A stretch of DNA of 64,000 bases from Thermogemmatispora onikobensis (GCF_001748285.1 NZ_BDGT01000029.1:1-64000); one strand, 5' to 3'. Numbered from the stretch's first letter, positions 41,091 to 50,367 are shown. Notes: generated from the sequence alone by a model not told the origin. Numbers and translations: made by a program.

Positions 41091-42257
41091 ATGAGCATCA
41101 AAGGCAAATGTGCCATTGCCGGCCTGGGCATGACGGCAATGGGCAAAATCTACGGGCGCAGCGCCAGCGACTTCGCCATTGAGGCCGTTGAGCTGGCCCT
41201 GCAGGATGCCGGTCTGACGAAGGCCGAGGTCGATGGCCTTCTGATCAACGCCAATCTCTCACGCGAGATGCAGCTCGGACTACAGACGGCGCTGGGCCTG
41301 GAGAATCTGCGCCTGCTCAACGTTATGAGCGCCTACGGAGCCACCGCGGGTACGCTGATCCAGTATGCGACGATGGCCATCATCCACGGCCTGGCCAATG
41401 TTGTGGTGCTGGTTTTTGCCGACGCCCCTCTCAAGCCAACGCGGGGCGCTGGCGCCGCCTACGGGGCCGATCTGCTCTCGTTGCAGGGCATGGAGGGTCT
41501 GCTGGCGGCCTACGGCATCTTCGGTCCCATTCCTGGCTACGCCCTGGCCGCGCGGCGCCACATGCACCTCTTTGGCACTACCAGCGAACAGCTTGGCGCG
41601 ATCGCCATTGCTCAACGGCGTTGGGCCCAGATGAATCCTGCCGCCCAGATGCGAACGCCGCTGACAATGGAGGAGTATCTGGCCTCGCGCTATGTCGTCG
41701 AGCCATTGCGCCTCTACGACTGCTGTCTGGTCTCTAACGGCGGCATCGCCGTGGTGATCACCTCTGCCGAACGCGCCCGCCAGCTGCGCCAGCCGCCGGT
41801 CTACATTCTCGGTCTGGGGCAGGCCGCCCCCGGCGGCGATGAGCGCACCGACCGGGAGCCTGGCATCTATACGGGAGCAAAGCAGTCGGGCGAGATAGCC
41901 CTGCGCATGGCCGGTATCGAGCTGAAGGATATCGATATCTGCGAGATCTACGATTGCTACACCTATACGGTGCTGGTGACGCTGGAGGACTACGGCTTCT
42001 GCGCCAAAGGCGAGGGCGGGGCCTTTGTGGCCGACGGCAAGCTGGGGCCTGGCGGATCGCTGCCGACCAATACGGGCGGCGGCCAGCTCTCGGCGTACTA
42101 TATGTGGGGCTTTACGCCGCTCTCAGAGGCGATCATCCAGGCGCGGGGCCAGGCTGGCGAGCGCCAGGTACCCAAACACGACCTGATCCTGGTGAGCGGC
42201 AACGGCGGCATCTTGCAATATCACTCGACGACGATCCTGGGAACGCAGCCCGGCTGA
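41091..42257 (+). CDS. Thiolase-fold protein of the Ltp2 (SCP-x/lipid-transfer) type, probable aldolase
   Basis: 388 residues. Thiolase superfamily fold: AIAGLGMTAMGK, VELALQDAGLTKAEVDGLLI, IYDCYTYTVLVTLEDYGFC, GGSLPTNTGGGQLSAYYMWG. The thiolase nucleophile Cys is absent: the equivalent position in NVMSAYGATAG is Tyr; the C-terminal HP/GH motif His is also replaced by Tyr (LSAYYMWG). Loss of both makes Claisen thiolysis unlikely and matches Ltp2, which with a DUF35 partner cleaves beta-hydroxyacyl-CoAs by a retro-aldol reaction. With the hydratase and DUF35 genes beside it, an aldolytic side-chain or branched-acid degradation route is suggested. Confidence 0.85.
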   Translation: MSIKGKCAIAGLGMTAMGKIYGRSASDFAIEAVELALQDAGLTKAEVDGLLINANLSREMQLGLQTALGLENLRLLNVMSAYGATAGTLIQYATMAIIHGLANVVVLVFADAPLKPTRGAGAAYGADLLSLQGMEGLLAAYGIFGPIPGYALAARRHMHLFGTTSEQLGAIAIAQRRWAQMNPAAQMRTPLTMEEYLASRYVVEPLRLYDCCLVSNGGIAVVITSAERARQLRQPPVYILGLGQAAPGGDERTDREPGIYTGAKQSGEIALRMAGIELKDIDICEIYDCYTYTVLVTLEDYGFCAKGEGGAFVADGKLGPGGSLPTNTGGGQLSAYYMWGFTPLSEAIIQARGQAGERQVPKHDLILVSGNGGILQYHSTTILGTQPG

Positions 42258-42503
42258 GTGGAACGGCTGCGTGAGCCGGTCCAGACGCCGGTGTACCAGT
42301 GAGACGACCCCCTGATCGTCCAGCGCTGTGCGGGGTAGAGCGCACTCTTTCCTTTAGCTCATGCCCGCCCAGAGACGACTTCCGGCCAGTCAGTGGTGAT
42401 TGGCCAGCTTTTCCTTGATCTCAGTCAGGGCCCGCCCTGCGTCAAGCCAGCGCGGGGCCAATCACTCCCTCAGCGAGGATCGCTAGAAAGAGGAGAGCCG
42501 AAG

Positions 42504-43493
42504 ATGGATCTGACCCGTGTCTACGACCCTGAATTGCTGCCTCCCCTGGAGATCTTCCTCTCTCAGCCGCAACTGAACTGGGAGAACCTGCCGGCCTCGC
42601 GCGCGCTGCTGCAGGAGGCGATGCAGCAGGTTAAGGCCAGCTTCCCCGATTCGCCCAATATTCTGAAAGAAGACCACCAGGTCCCAGGCCCAGAGGGGGC
42701 GCCCGCGGTACCCGTGCGCCTCTACCGCCCCAAGGGCGAGCCGGCTCCTCTGCCTGGCCTGCTCTGGATTCATGGCGGTGGCTACGTGATCGGCAGCGTC
42801 GAGCAGGATGACTTGCTGGCCCAGCACCTGGCCGAGAGCGTCGGCTGCCTGGTGGCTTCGGTCGACTATCGCCTGGCCCCCGAGCGTCCTTTCCCGGCAG
42901 GAGTAGAGGACTGCTATGCGGCGCTGAAATGGCTGGCCACGCACGCCGATGAGCTGGCGGTCGATCGCACGCGCCTGGCCATCGCTGGCGCCAGCGCCGG
43001 CGGCGGCCTGACCGCGGCCCTGGCTCTGCTCACCCGTGATCGCGGCGAGGTGCCGCTGGTCTTCCAACTGCTGATTTACCCGATGCTCGACGATCGCGAT
43101 GCGACGCGCTCGACGGAGCTGTTCGCGGAGGCCCCGATCTGGAACCGCGAGGATAACCGCCGCGGCTGGAGGGCCTACCTGGGCGAGGCAGCAGGCGGTC
43201 CCACAGTCTCACCCTACGCGGCGGCGGCCCGGGCCCAGGATCTGCGCGGTCTGCCTCCGGCGTTTATGGCCGTCGGCGCGGCAGAGATCTTCCTCGACGA
43301 GGACGTCGACTACGCGCTGCGTCTGGCGCACGCCGGCGTGCCCGTCGAGCTGCAGGTCTACCCACGCGCTTATCACGCCTGGGATGGTATCGCCCCCGCT
43401 TCGCGCCTGGCCCAGCAGTTCGTGGCCAACCGCGATCGGGCCTTGCGCGAGGCCCTGCATCCACGCAACCAGGCCCGCGCTCAGCAAGGTTAA
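42504..43493 (+). CDS. Alpha/beta hydrolase (HSL-type esterase)
   Basis: 329 residues from ATG 42504, with AGAGGAGAG upstream; the frame opens earlier at 42393 without a ribosome site. Hormone-sensitive-lipase family: HGGGYVIGS (oxyanion hole), GASAGGGLT (nucleophile Ser), the Asp in EIFLDEDVDYA and the His in YPRAYHAWDG. It hydrolyses short acyl esters. It may belong with the upstream CoA genes, but a 246-base gap leaves that open. Confidence 0.92.
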   Translation: MDLTRVYDPELLPPLEIFLSQPQLNWENLPASRALLQEAMQQVKASFPDSPNILKEDHQVPGPEGAPAVPVRLYRPKGEPAPLPGLLWIHGGGYVIGSVEQDDLLAQHLAESVGCLVASVDYRLAPERPFPAGVEDCYAALKWLATHADELAVDRTRLAIAGASAGGGLTAALALLTRDRGEVPLVFQLLIYPMLDDRDATRSTELFAEAPIWNREDNRRGWRAYLGEAAGGPTVSPYAAAARAQDLRGLPPAFMAVGAAEIFLDEDVDYALRLAHAGVPVELQVYPRAYHAWDGIAPASRLAQQFVANRDRALREALHPRNQARAQQG

Positions 43494-43514
43494 GCAGGCA
43501 GCGCACAGCGCTCT

Positions 43515-44696
43515 TTAGCTGTTGAGCTGGAGCTGGCAGGTACCATCAGCGGCCACTTCGAGCGTGTAGTCCTCCAGAGAGGGCTCGCCGGCGGCCAGCC
43601 ACTGCTCGCGCAGTCGCAGGACCTGCGACCAGAGAGGGTGCGCCCCGTAGACTTCGACGCGCCAGTGTACAGGTCGCGGTCCCTCGGCGGCAGGCACCAG
43701 AAGCAGGAGGCTCTCTTGCCAGTGCAGGCCCGTTCCGAGACCTCGCCCGGGCACCGGGTAGAGACGGCGCTCAACGCCCGGTAGATGGCGCTCCAGCCAG
43801 AGGGCGAAGGCCGACTCGTAGAGCAGCTCGTAGCTCTCTAGATCGGTCTCAGCCTCCTCCCGGCGCGGCTGTTCGCGCCAGGAGGCTAGCTCTCTGATGC
43901 GGTGGACCGTGGTGGGCGCTGCTGGCTCTTCTTCTCGCAGCTGCATAAAGAAGGCTGGCGTTCGCAGCAGGCGGCCCTCCAGGCGATCCGGCGCCACTTT
44001 CACCAGGCGGAAGAGCGGCGTCGTTAGTGGACGAAGCAGGTCGCCCACGATGATCCCTTGCGGGGCCAGTTGCTCGCGCCAGGCCGGCGGGATGCGCGGA
44101 TAGCTGCCGGTCGCGATGATGCGATCATAGGGGGCCGCCGGGCCGTAGCCCTGAAGCCCGTCAGCGGTTACCACCTGGACGCGCTCGCCGTAGCCGGCCA
44201 GCCGCAGGCGCTCGGCAGCCAGGGCCGTGATCTCCTCATCAATATCGAGCGTCACCACCTGGCCGCCGGGGGCCACCAGCTCGGCCAGCAGGGCAGCGTT
44301 GTAGCCGGTGCCGGTCCCAATCTCCAGGACGCGCATACCCGGCTGTAGCGCCAGGGCTTCCAGCATGGCGGCCATAATCGATGGCATGCTGGAGGAGGAG
44401 ATCGGGCGTCCCAGCTCGTCGACCTTGGTCACCAGGGCCTGATCACGGTAGACAAGAGACCGCGCCTCCTGCCGCGTCCAAACGCCGGGCTGCTCTTGCC
44501 GACAGTAGAGCGGCACAAAGTGGGCCCGCGAGACCTTGAGGAGCGCGCGGCGCACGGCTGGCGCCAGAGGATAGCCGCGCGTCTCCTCAATGCTGTTCAC
44601 TAGCTCTCGACGCTCCTCGTCTTCAGTCGTTGCCGCCATAAGATCATCCACCAGAAAACTCCTTCCATCCGTATCTGCTACGACGGGTCTGCTCAT
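43515..44696 (-). CDS. Protein-L-isoaspartate methyltransferase homologue of a graspetide cluster
   Basis: 393 residues from ATG 44696, overlapping the ATP-grasp stop (ATGA); upstream extension to 44813 would lie inside that gene. PIMT hallmarks: GRPISSSSMPSIMAAMLEAL in place of GQTISQPYMVA, then VLEIGTGTGYNAALLAEL and VTLDIDEEI. A C-terminal extension of about 150 residues is found in RiPP-associated members rather than in housekeeping PIMT. In graspetides such enzymes methylate an Asp of the macrocyclic peptide, leading to an aspartimide. Its coupling to the ATP-grasp gene supports that role here. Confidence 0.85.
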   Translation of the reverse strand: MSRPVVADTDGRSFLVDDLMAATTEDEERRELVNSIEETRGYPLAPAVRRALLKVSRAHFVPLYCRQEQPGVWTRQEARSLVYRDQALVTKVDELGRPISSSSMPSIMAAMLEALALQPGMRVLEIGTGTGYNAALLAELVAPGGQVVTLDIDEEITALAAERLRLAGYGERVQVVTADGLQGYGPAAPYDRIIATGSYPRIPPAWREQLAPQGIIVGDLLRPLTTPLFRLVKVAPDRLEGRLLRTPAFFMQLREEEPAAPTTVHRIRELASWREQPRREEAETDLESYELLYESAFALWLERHLPGVERRLYPVPGRGLGTGLHWQESLLLLVPAAEGPRPVHWRVEVYGAHPLWSQVLRLREQWLAAGEPSLEDYTLEVAADGTCQLQLNS

Positions 44697-45709
44697 TGTA
44701 ACTGCACCAGTGGCCCCTCGCAGGGAAGGGCAAGGCCCTCCTTGCCAGAGCTGAGCACCTGGGCAATGGTTGCCGCAAAAGGCAGGCCCGTCTCCACCTC
44801 CAGCCATTCCCACTGCCCACCCGGATTACACTCCAGAAAGACGTAGTCGCCCTCGGGGGTCACGATCAGGTCGAGCGCCCCAAAGACCAGGCCCAGCCGC
44901 TGCACGAGCGCGACACAGCGCCTGGCCACGGCCTCGGGCAGGCTATAAGGCCGATAGCGTACCTGATAGCAGGCTGCTCGCCAGTCAAGGCGTGCCGCCT
45001 CCAGCTCTTGCGAGTCAATGCGGACAGCCAGCAGCGCCTGGCCGATAACAGTGGCGCGCACCTCGTAGGCTTTCTCGATGAGCGGCTGGAAGAGATGGGC
45101 CGTCAGGCGCACCTGCTCCAGTTCGGCCAGCCGCTCGCGCCCGACCCGACTGGTAAAAATCAGATGATAGCGGTCGCCGCCGCCGGGCAGAAAGTTGCCA
45201 TGCAGGGTCTTGTAGATCATCTGCTCATGGCAGACCTCGAAGAAGAAGCTGCGCACGGCGCCGGGGTCGTTGGTAATGAGGGTTGCCGGTACGCGCAGGC
45301 CGACCTCCTGGGCGAGCTTGAGCTGAAGGGGTTTGAAACTGGCGCGCCGCTGGGCGTCCAGGGAGTTGACCCACAGGCAGTCAAGGCTGCGTAGCACGCC
45401 TCCGAAGCCACGATAGGCTTCATTCTCAAGGAAGAGCTGGATCAGCTCAGGAAAGTCCTCACGCACCTGATAGTGATGGGGGCGACGCACATAGATGCTA
45501 CGAATGGCCTCCAGGTCATAGCGCTTGCCCTGGTAGCAAAAGGAGCCGCTCCAGCTGGCATCACGCAAGAGGGCAGCCAGGGTGACCGCCTGGGGGAAGG
45601 CCGCCGTATCGAGCACAAGGGCCGCGCAGCCGCAGCGCTGTAAAGCATGTTGGACGCGCCGGGCAGTGCTGTCGCCTGGGTAGCTAAGGATAAGGACGTA
45701 TGGTTCCAT
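44693..45709 (-). CDS. ATP-grasp peptide ligase (graspetide synthetase)
   Basis: 338 residues. The gene begins on the base after the precursor's stop codon (TAG-ATG). TgmB/MvdD-like: N-terminal VLILSYPGDSTARRVQ, SIYVRRPHHYQV, the VNSLDAQRRASFKPLQLKLA segment, MIYKTLHGN (ATP-binding Lys), and the C-terminal Mg/ATP motif VFLECNPGGQWEWLEVETG. Such enzymes use ATP to join Ser/Thr or Lys side chains of a precursor peptide to Asp/Glu side chains, making macrolactones or macrolactams. Confidence 0.92.
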   Translation of the reverse strand: MEPYVLILSYPGDSTARRVQHALQRCGCAALVLDTAAFPQAVTLAALLRDASWSGSFCYQGKRYDLEAIRSIYVRRPHHYQVREDFPELIQLFLENEAYRGFGGVLRSLDCLWVNSLDAQRRASFKPLQLKLAQEVGLRVPATLITNDPGAVRSFFFEVCHEQMIYKTLHGNFLPGGGDRYHLIFTSRVGRERLAELEQVRLTAHLFQPLIEKAYEVRATVIGQALLAVRIDSQELEAARLDWRAACYQVRYRPYSLPEAVARRCVALVQRLGLVFGALDLIVTPEGDYVFLECNPGGQWEWLEVETGLPFAATIAQVLSSGKEGLALPCEGPLVQLQ

Positions 45710-45973
45710 CTAGTCGTCGTACTCCATGTCGAACTCCTCGTTGTGTAAGGGATTGGGCGACGAGGAGTCATGACCGGTCGTGTGGTAGAAGGTGATCGAT
45801 GGCTCGGGCTTTCCCCCTTTGCCACCTTCATCCTCCTCGCCCCCGCCGTTGCCGACGAGGGGAATGCGACGCTCCTGGGCAAAGAAGAAGGCAAAGGGGC
45901 CGTTGGCTGGCAGGGCCAGCGCTTCAGCAGGAAGGGGCAGCTGTCTGGAGGCTTCAAGTGGTCGTTTCAGCAT
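45710..45973 (-). CDS. Graspetide precursor peptide
   Basis: 87 residues. The leader (about 1-55) contains GPFAFFFAQERRIPLV, comparable to the PFxxxF recognition helix of microviridin-type leaders, followed by a Gly/Glu/Lys linker. The core (about 59-87) has hydroxyl donors S59, T61, T65, T66, S70-S72, then acceptors E79, E80, D82, E84, D86, D87, with D69 in the loop between. Donors before acceptors is the usual order in graspetides, and the loop Asp is a candidate for aspartimide formation. It is the first gene of a tight three-gene operon. Confidence 0.85.
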   Translation of the reverse strand: MLKRPLEASRQLPLPAEALALPANGPFAFFFAQERRIPLVGNGGGEEDEGGKGGKPEPSITFYHTTGHDSSSPNPLHNEEFDMEYDD

Positions 45974-46507
45974 CCTGGATTTGCCTGCCTTTCGTCTCGT
46001 TGCCGCTCCGGCACGAGTACACGAATGCCTACGCAGTACCCAGTACCAGTCAGCCGGTGCATTCTGACCAGCCAGCCGACTGCCCCGTCCCGGTGGAACA
46101 GGGCAAGGATGGCCTGGCTCGCTCCGCGAGGTACCGGGCTGGTCAACTTACTATGTTTCCTGCATTCTATTGTAGCATAACGGCAGGGACGTTCTTTCGC
46201 ACCCGAAGCCTGATATAGAGCCACATTATGAAGCAAGCTCTATTTCCGAGATTGGATAAGAAGTGTGCCAGAAATTCACACTGGACAGGCAGAGAGCTAG
46301 GGATGAGGCGTACGCAGGACGACCCGCTCAGGGGAGGCACATTGACAGCAGAGGAGTGTGATCCAACTATAATCAAGGTCACAACCACGCGCAGGCCTGG
46401 TTTTCTCTTCGAGACTGTGCACATCACCCGGAGTCCAAGGGCCGGCTCAGAAGAGAGAAAGAGAGATCCGCCCGATAGCAATACCAACTATCAAAGGCAC
46501 TGAGGAT
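45974..46507. other. Divergent intergenic region, graspetide operon / DNA methyltransferase
   Basis: No supported gene. Both flanking units start here in opposite directions. On the minus strand a TACAAT (46173-46178) about 200 bases before the precursor could be a -10 box, but no good -35 is seen. Plus-strand frames across it are low in confidence. Confidence 0.45.
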
Positions 46508-48844
46508 ATGGCAGCGATTGAACAGCAGTTTCCCTCGGAGCAGCTGAGTCTCCTGGCCGAACTGGAGAGTTGGCGCAAGGAGATCAACCGCCCGACTTAC
46601 CACATGCACAAATGGTGGGCCACACGGTTGGGATCGGTTTTCCGCGCCATCTTGATCGGCGCTTTGAGCGAGGACGAACAAGATATCTGGGAAAGCTTCT
46701 ATCAAGCGCTGCGTTTCCCCGGCAAGGTGGTCTTTGACCCTTTCATGGGAGCGGGAACGATCGTCGGCGAAGCGCTCAAGCTTGGCTGCTACGCCATTGG
46801 GGCTGACATCAATCCTGTCAGTGTTTTCCAGGTGCGCAAAGCTCTTGAGCCAGTCTCTCATGAGGAGCTGCTCGCCGCCTTCGAGCGGGTAGCAGCCAAA
46901 GTAGTGCAGCCGATCGGCCAGCTCTACCAAACCAGAGATCCAGAGAGCAAGCTTCCTCTTCCTCTCCTCTACGCCTTCTGGGTTATGAGCGTCCCCTGTC
47001 CTGCCTGTGGCACTCCGGTGCACCTCTTCGATACCACGATTTTCGCCAGGCACGCCTACCCGCAGCGCGTTCCCACCTGCCAATCTGTTTGTCTGGACTG
47101 CGGAACGATCAATGAGATCCGTTACGATGCCAGCCTTGTCCGCTGTCGTGGTTGCCAAACAAACTATGATCCTCACCGAGGGCCGGCGCGACATAGCCAG
47201 GCCACGTGCCCCTCTTGCCAGCACACCTTTGTGATTGTGCAGGCCCTGGCGCAAGAAGGTCGCCCTCCAGGTTACTACCTCTATGCCCTGCTGGCCCTGC
47301 GCCCAGATGGCAGCAAGGTCTATCTGCCCGCCACTGAGGACGATCGGCGACAGGTCGCGCTCGCAGGGGAACGACTGCGCTCACACTCAGGCCCCCTTCC
47401 AGCAACGCCTATTTTGGCGGGCCACAATACTGATCAGATCCGACGCTATCAGTTCACCTCATGGCGACAGCTCTTCAATGAGCGACAGCTGTACTGCCTC
47501 TCGCTGCTCCTTGAGGCGATCCTCGCAGAGCCTGATGAGGCTTGCCGTGAACTGCTGCTGTTGCTGTTCTCCGGCACCCTTGAATTCAACAATATGCTGT
47601 GCTCCTATAAGGGGGAGGGCACAGGAGCGGTGCGCCATCTGTTCTACCATCATATTCTGAAGCCAGAACGGATGGCCCTTGAAAATTCGGTGTGGGGCAC
47701 ACCGAAAAGCTCTGGCTGCTTCTCTACGCTGTTCCACTCGCGGCTGCTTCCCGCCCTGCGCTACCGCCAGCGCCCCTTCGAGCTGGCGCTGACTGAGGAA
47801 AAAGGGCGGCTGACAGGAAAAAAGATCTATGGTTTGAGCGCCTCGCCCGTAACCCCTCTTGCTTCCCACTTCACTGAGCTGAGCGAGCAGCGGCGCGCCC
47901 TCCTGCTGTGCACCGACTCCGCTCAGGTTCCTTTGCCCGATGGCTCCGTGGATGCCATCATTACCGACCCCCCTTATTTCGACTTCGTCCACTACTCCGA
48001 GCTGGCGGATTTTTTCTACGCCTGGCTGCGTCCAGCTCTGCGAGAGCGCTATCCCGAGTTCGCTCCCGAGACCACACGCTCGCCATACGAGGTGCAGCAG
48101 CGGCAAGCCGAGGCGTTTTCCGCAGCGCTCTGCCGCGTGTTTCGCGAATGTCGGCGCGTGCTCAAAGCAGAGGGTTTGCTCGTCTTTAGCTTCCACCACT
48201 CGCGTACGGAGGGCTGGGCTGCCGTCGGCGAGGCCCTCCTGCAAGCCGGTCTGGCTATCGCGGCAGTTCACCCAATCAAGGCCGAGCTGGCTCTGGCAAC
48301 CCCGAAAAGTCAGACACGCTCTCCCATCAACTACGATGCCATCCTGGTCTGTAAGCATCAGGCCGCCAGGAGAGAGCCGCTCTCTTGCGCAGAGGCCCTG
48401 GCCACGGTGGTGCAAGAGACAGTCGCGCGCCTGCGTTCCTTGCAGATGGCCGCCGGTCAGCAGCTGCCCGCCCTCTCACGCAACGATTGCTTTGTCCTGG
48501 CTCAAGCCCAGGCGCTGCGCCTCTTTTCGCGCTTTCGCTGCCTGCTGAGAACAACCCCAGCCCCGGCAGAGCCGGAGGTTTCGCTAGAGGTGAGCCTGGC
48601 GACTTTCCTTGAGTTGGTGGCCCAAGAGGTCGAGTCAATCTGGCAGCAGGTCAGCGCCAGCGGGCCAGCCACCGCCACAGCCTGCACGCCCTCTCTTACC
48701 CCCGCTACAGCAAATTCATCTGCGGCTGGTCAACCTTGCTCGTCCCGCTCCTCCCTTCTACGGACGGGTGCCCAGCCGCAGCCACTTCCCTGGTCTCTCC
48801 AGGAGATTTTCGACAGTCTGGACGGTAAAGCGGGAAATTCCTGA
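46508..48844 (+). CDS. DPPY-type DNA methyltransferase with zinc ribbons (DUF1156-like)
   Basis: 778 residues. Opening SWRKEINRPTYHMHKWWATR is the typical start of DUF1156-like methyltransferases. SAM motif VFDPFMGAGTIVGEA (D77), a central Cys-rich region (CPAC; CLDC; CRGC; CPSC, about residues 160-240, four knuckles) and the catalytic TDPPYFDFVHYSELADFFY (D487-Y490), followed by VLKAEGLLVFSFHHS. It should methylate an amino group in DNA (adenine N6 or cytosine N4). No restriction enzyme is adjacent, so it may be a solitary modification enzyme. It resembles the DUF1156 protein at the right edge of the window in motif order. Confidence 0.88.
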   Translation: MAAIEQQFPSEQLSLLAELESWRKEINRPTYHMHKWWATRLGSVFRAILIGALSEDEQDIWESFYQALRFPGKVVFDPFMGAGTIVGEALKLGCYAIGADINPVSVFQVRKALEPVSHEELLAAFERVAAKVVQPIGQLYQTRDPESKLPLPLLYAFWVMSVPCPACGTPVHLFDTTIFARHAYPQRVPTCQSVCLDCGTINEIRYDASLVRCRGCQTNYDPHRGPARHSQATCPSCQHTFVIVQALAQEGRPPGYYLYALLALRPDGSKVYLPATEDDRRQVALAGERLRSHSGPLPATPILAGHNTDQIRRYQFTSWRQLFNERQLYCLSLLLEAILAEPDEACRELLLLLFSGTLEFNNMLCSYKGEGTGAVRHLFYHHILKPERMALENSVWGTPKSSGCFSTLFHSRLLPALRYRQRPFELALTEEKGRLTGKKIYGLSASPVTPLASHFTELSEQRRALLLCTDSAQVPLPDGSVDAIITDPPYFDFVHYSELADFFYAWLRPALRERYPEFAPETTRSPYEVQQRQAEAFSAALCRVFRECRRVLKAEGLLVFSFHHSRTEGWAAVGEALLQAGLAIAAVHPIKAELALATPKSQTRSPINYDAILVCKHQAARREPLSCAEALATVVQETVARLRSLQMAAGQQLPALSRNDCFVLAQAQALRLFSRFRCLLRTTPAPAEPEVSLEVSLATFLELVAQEVESIWQQVSASGPATATACTPSLTPATANSSAAGQPCSSRSSLLRTGAQPQPLPWSLQEIFDSLDGKAGNS

Positions 48845-49443
48845 CCCCGAACTGATATCAAACGGGGTTCTCGTTCGTTCTATATATAGACCCGAAAGGA
48901 AGCGGGGGTGGCCGCGAGCAAGCAGATCCACCTCGACGAGCAGCTTGTAGCGCTACCCGTTTCCTGTGCAGCCTTCTCCCCATGAGGTTGCACCCGCCCT
49001 TTCAGGGATCTCCCGGTAGCAGAAGCTCCTGGGTAATAAGGGGGAGACGAGCTGGCACCCCGTCTTCCCCTTATTCTTTTGCCCGGCCCTGGCTTTCCCT
49101 CCCCTGTCGACCACCAGGCACCAGACACGCCGCCTCGCCACCATCATCCTCCCCCTCTCTACCCTCCTGGTTTTACCGCTCTAAAAGTTCACTTTTCACA
49201 AAACAAAAGAGCAATTGTGCAAGAAGTATCAGGTGCCAGCCATGCGCGATCTCTTCCCTTCAATGACGCCGTACGCTATACTCTCTGCGAGGCGATGAGC
49301 CGCAGCCTTTCTCGATCGCTCCCTTCATCGAGAGAGAAACCAGGTCTCGATTCACTGATGCAGCAGTGAGCGAGCAAACGAGCGAGACAGCACAGCGACT
49401 CATCCGCAACAACTCATGACCCGATCGAACAAAGGAGGCCATG
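48845..49443. other. Intergenic region with a terminator; no gene
   Basis: Apart from the hairpin at 49035-49075 and a TATATATAG stretch near 48883 the segment holds no coding frame with a start and composition to match its neighbours. The last 20 bases contain the ribosome site of the next gene. Confidence 0.55.
49035..49075 (+). terminator. Intrinsic terminator
   Basis: AATAAGGGGGAGAC (49035-49048) pairs with GTCTTCCCCTTATT (49062-49075) with one G-T pair, followed by CTTTTG. It lies about 190 bases after the methyltransferase gene; being nearly symmetrical it could act on both strands. Confidence 0.75.
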
Positions 49444-50367
49444 ATGCCATTTTGGGGTCTATTGCGTCGCAAGCAGCGTACGACGGCGGCCCATGCTCCC
49501 CTCTCTCCGGCGCAGGCGCAGTCTGAGCCGCCGTCGGAGCAGGAGCGCGTCGCCCGGCTCCAGCGCCGCTATCTAGAAGACGTCCCCTACCTGCTGCCTA
49601 AGGATGAGGCAGAGATCGATCGTCTCAACTTTCAGCACTATGCCCTGATGAGCGTCCAGAAGGTCCACATCGTCGTACCCCTGGAAAACTATCCCCAGGC
49701 CATCCTCGATGTCGGCTGCGGCACCGGCCTCTGGGCGCGCGAAGTCGGCCATCGCTTTCCCAGTTGCCGCGTCGTGGGGGTGGATGTAGAGCCACCGGAG
49801 CGACTGCCCACCACGCCAGTCAACGTGCAGTTTCTCTACAGCGATGTGCTCAAGGGGCTGCCCTTTGACGACAACTCGTTCGATCTGGTGCATCAGCGCT
49901 TGCTGATCTCGGCCATCCCCGTGCGCTCGTGGCCGGCGGTGGTGCGCGAGCTGGTGCGCGTGACCAGACCGGGCGGCTGGCTACAGCTCACCGAGACCGG
50001 CGGCTACTATCATCGTCCAGGCCCGCTCTCGCTGCGGGTTAGCGCTCTCCTGGACCGCGCCTTTGAGCGCTGGGGCTTTGATCCCTATATTGCCGAGCAT
50101 TTGCCGATGTACCTGCAACAGGCCGGGGTGGTCGAAGTAGAGAAGTATGTCTACAGCGTTGTCTTGGGCGAAGGAGGTGGCCAGGGTGGGCGCCTCCTGC
50201 AGAAGGACCTGCTGGCGCTGCTCCATGCGTTGAGTGAGCGTATGGCCTCTCTCATCGCGCGCGAGGAGTGGCAACGGATGCTTGAGGCTCTTCCGGCTGA
50301 GTGGGCCGCCTCTCAGACCGCTTTCCAGTTCCATGTGACCGTCGGTCGCAAGCCGCCGGCTTTTTAA
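49444..50367 (+). CDS. Class I SAM-dependent methyltransferase
   Basis: 307 residues; ATG 49444 is favoured over 49441 by spacing to AAGGAGG (49432-49438). UbiE/Methyltransf_25-like: ILDVGCGTGLWAREVGH (motif I), VVGVDVEPPE, LPFDDNSFDLVHQR and LVRVTRPGGWLQLTETGG. The N-terminal 70 residues are charged and helical. Substrate unknown. It stands alone. Confidence 0.9.
   Translation: MPFWGLLRRKQRTTAAHAPLSPAQAQSEPPSEQERVARLQRRYLEDVPYLLPKDEAEIDRLNFQHYALMSVQKVHIVVPLENYPQAILDVGCGTGLWAREVGHRFPSCRVVGVDVEPPERLPTTPVNVQFLYSDVLKGLPFDDNSFDLVHQRLLISAIPVRSWPAVVRELVRVTRPGGWLQLTETGGYYHRPGPLSLRVSALLDRAFERWGFDPYIAEHLPMYLQQAGVVEVEKYVYSVVLGEGGGQGGRLLQKDLLALLHALSERMASLIAREEWQRMLEALPAEWAASQTAFQFHVTVGRKPPAF

Noticed and set aside
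41091-42257. Annotation as acetyl-CoA acetyltransferase
   Set aside because: The nucleophilic Cys and catalytic His are both replaced by Tyr, which argues against thiolase activity.
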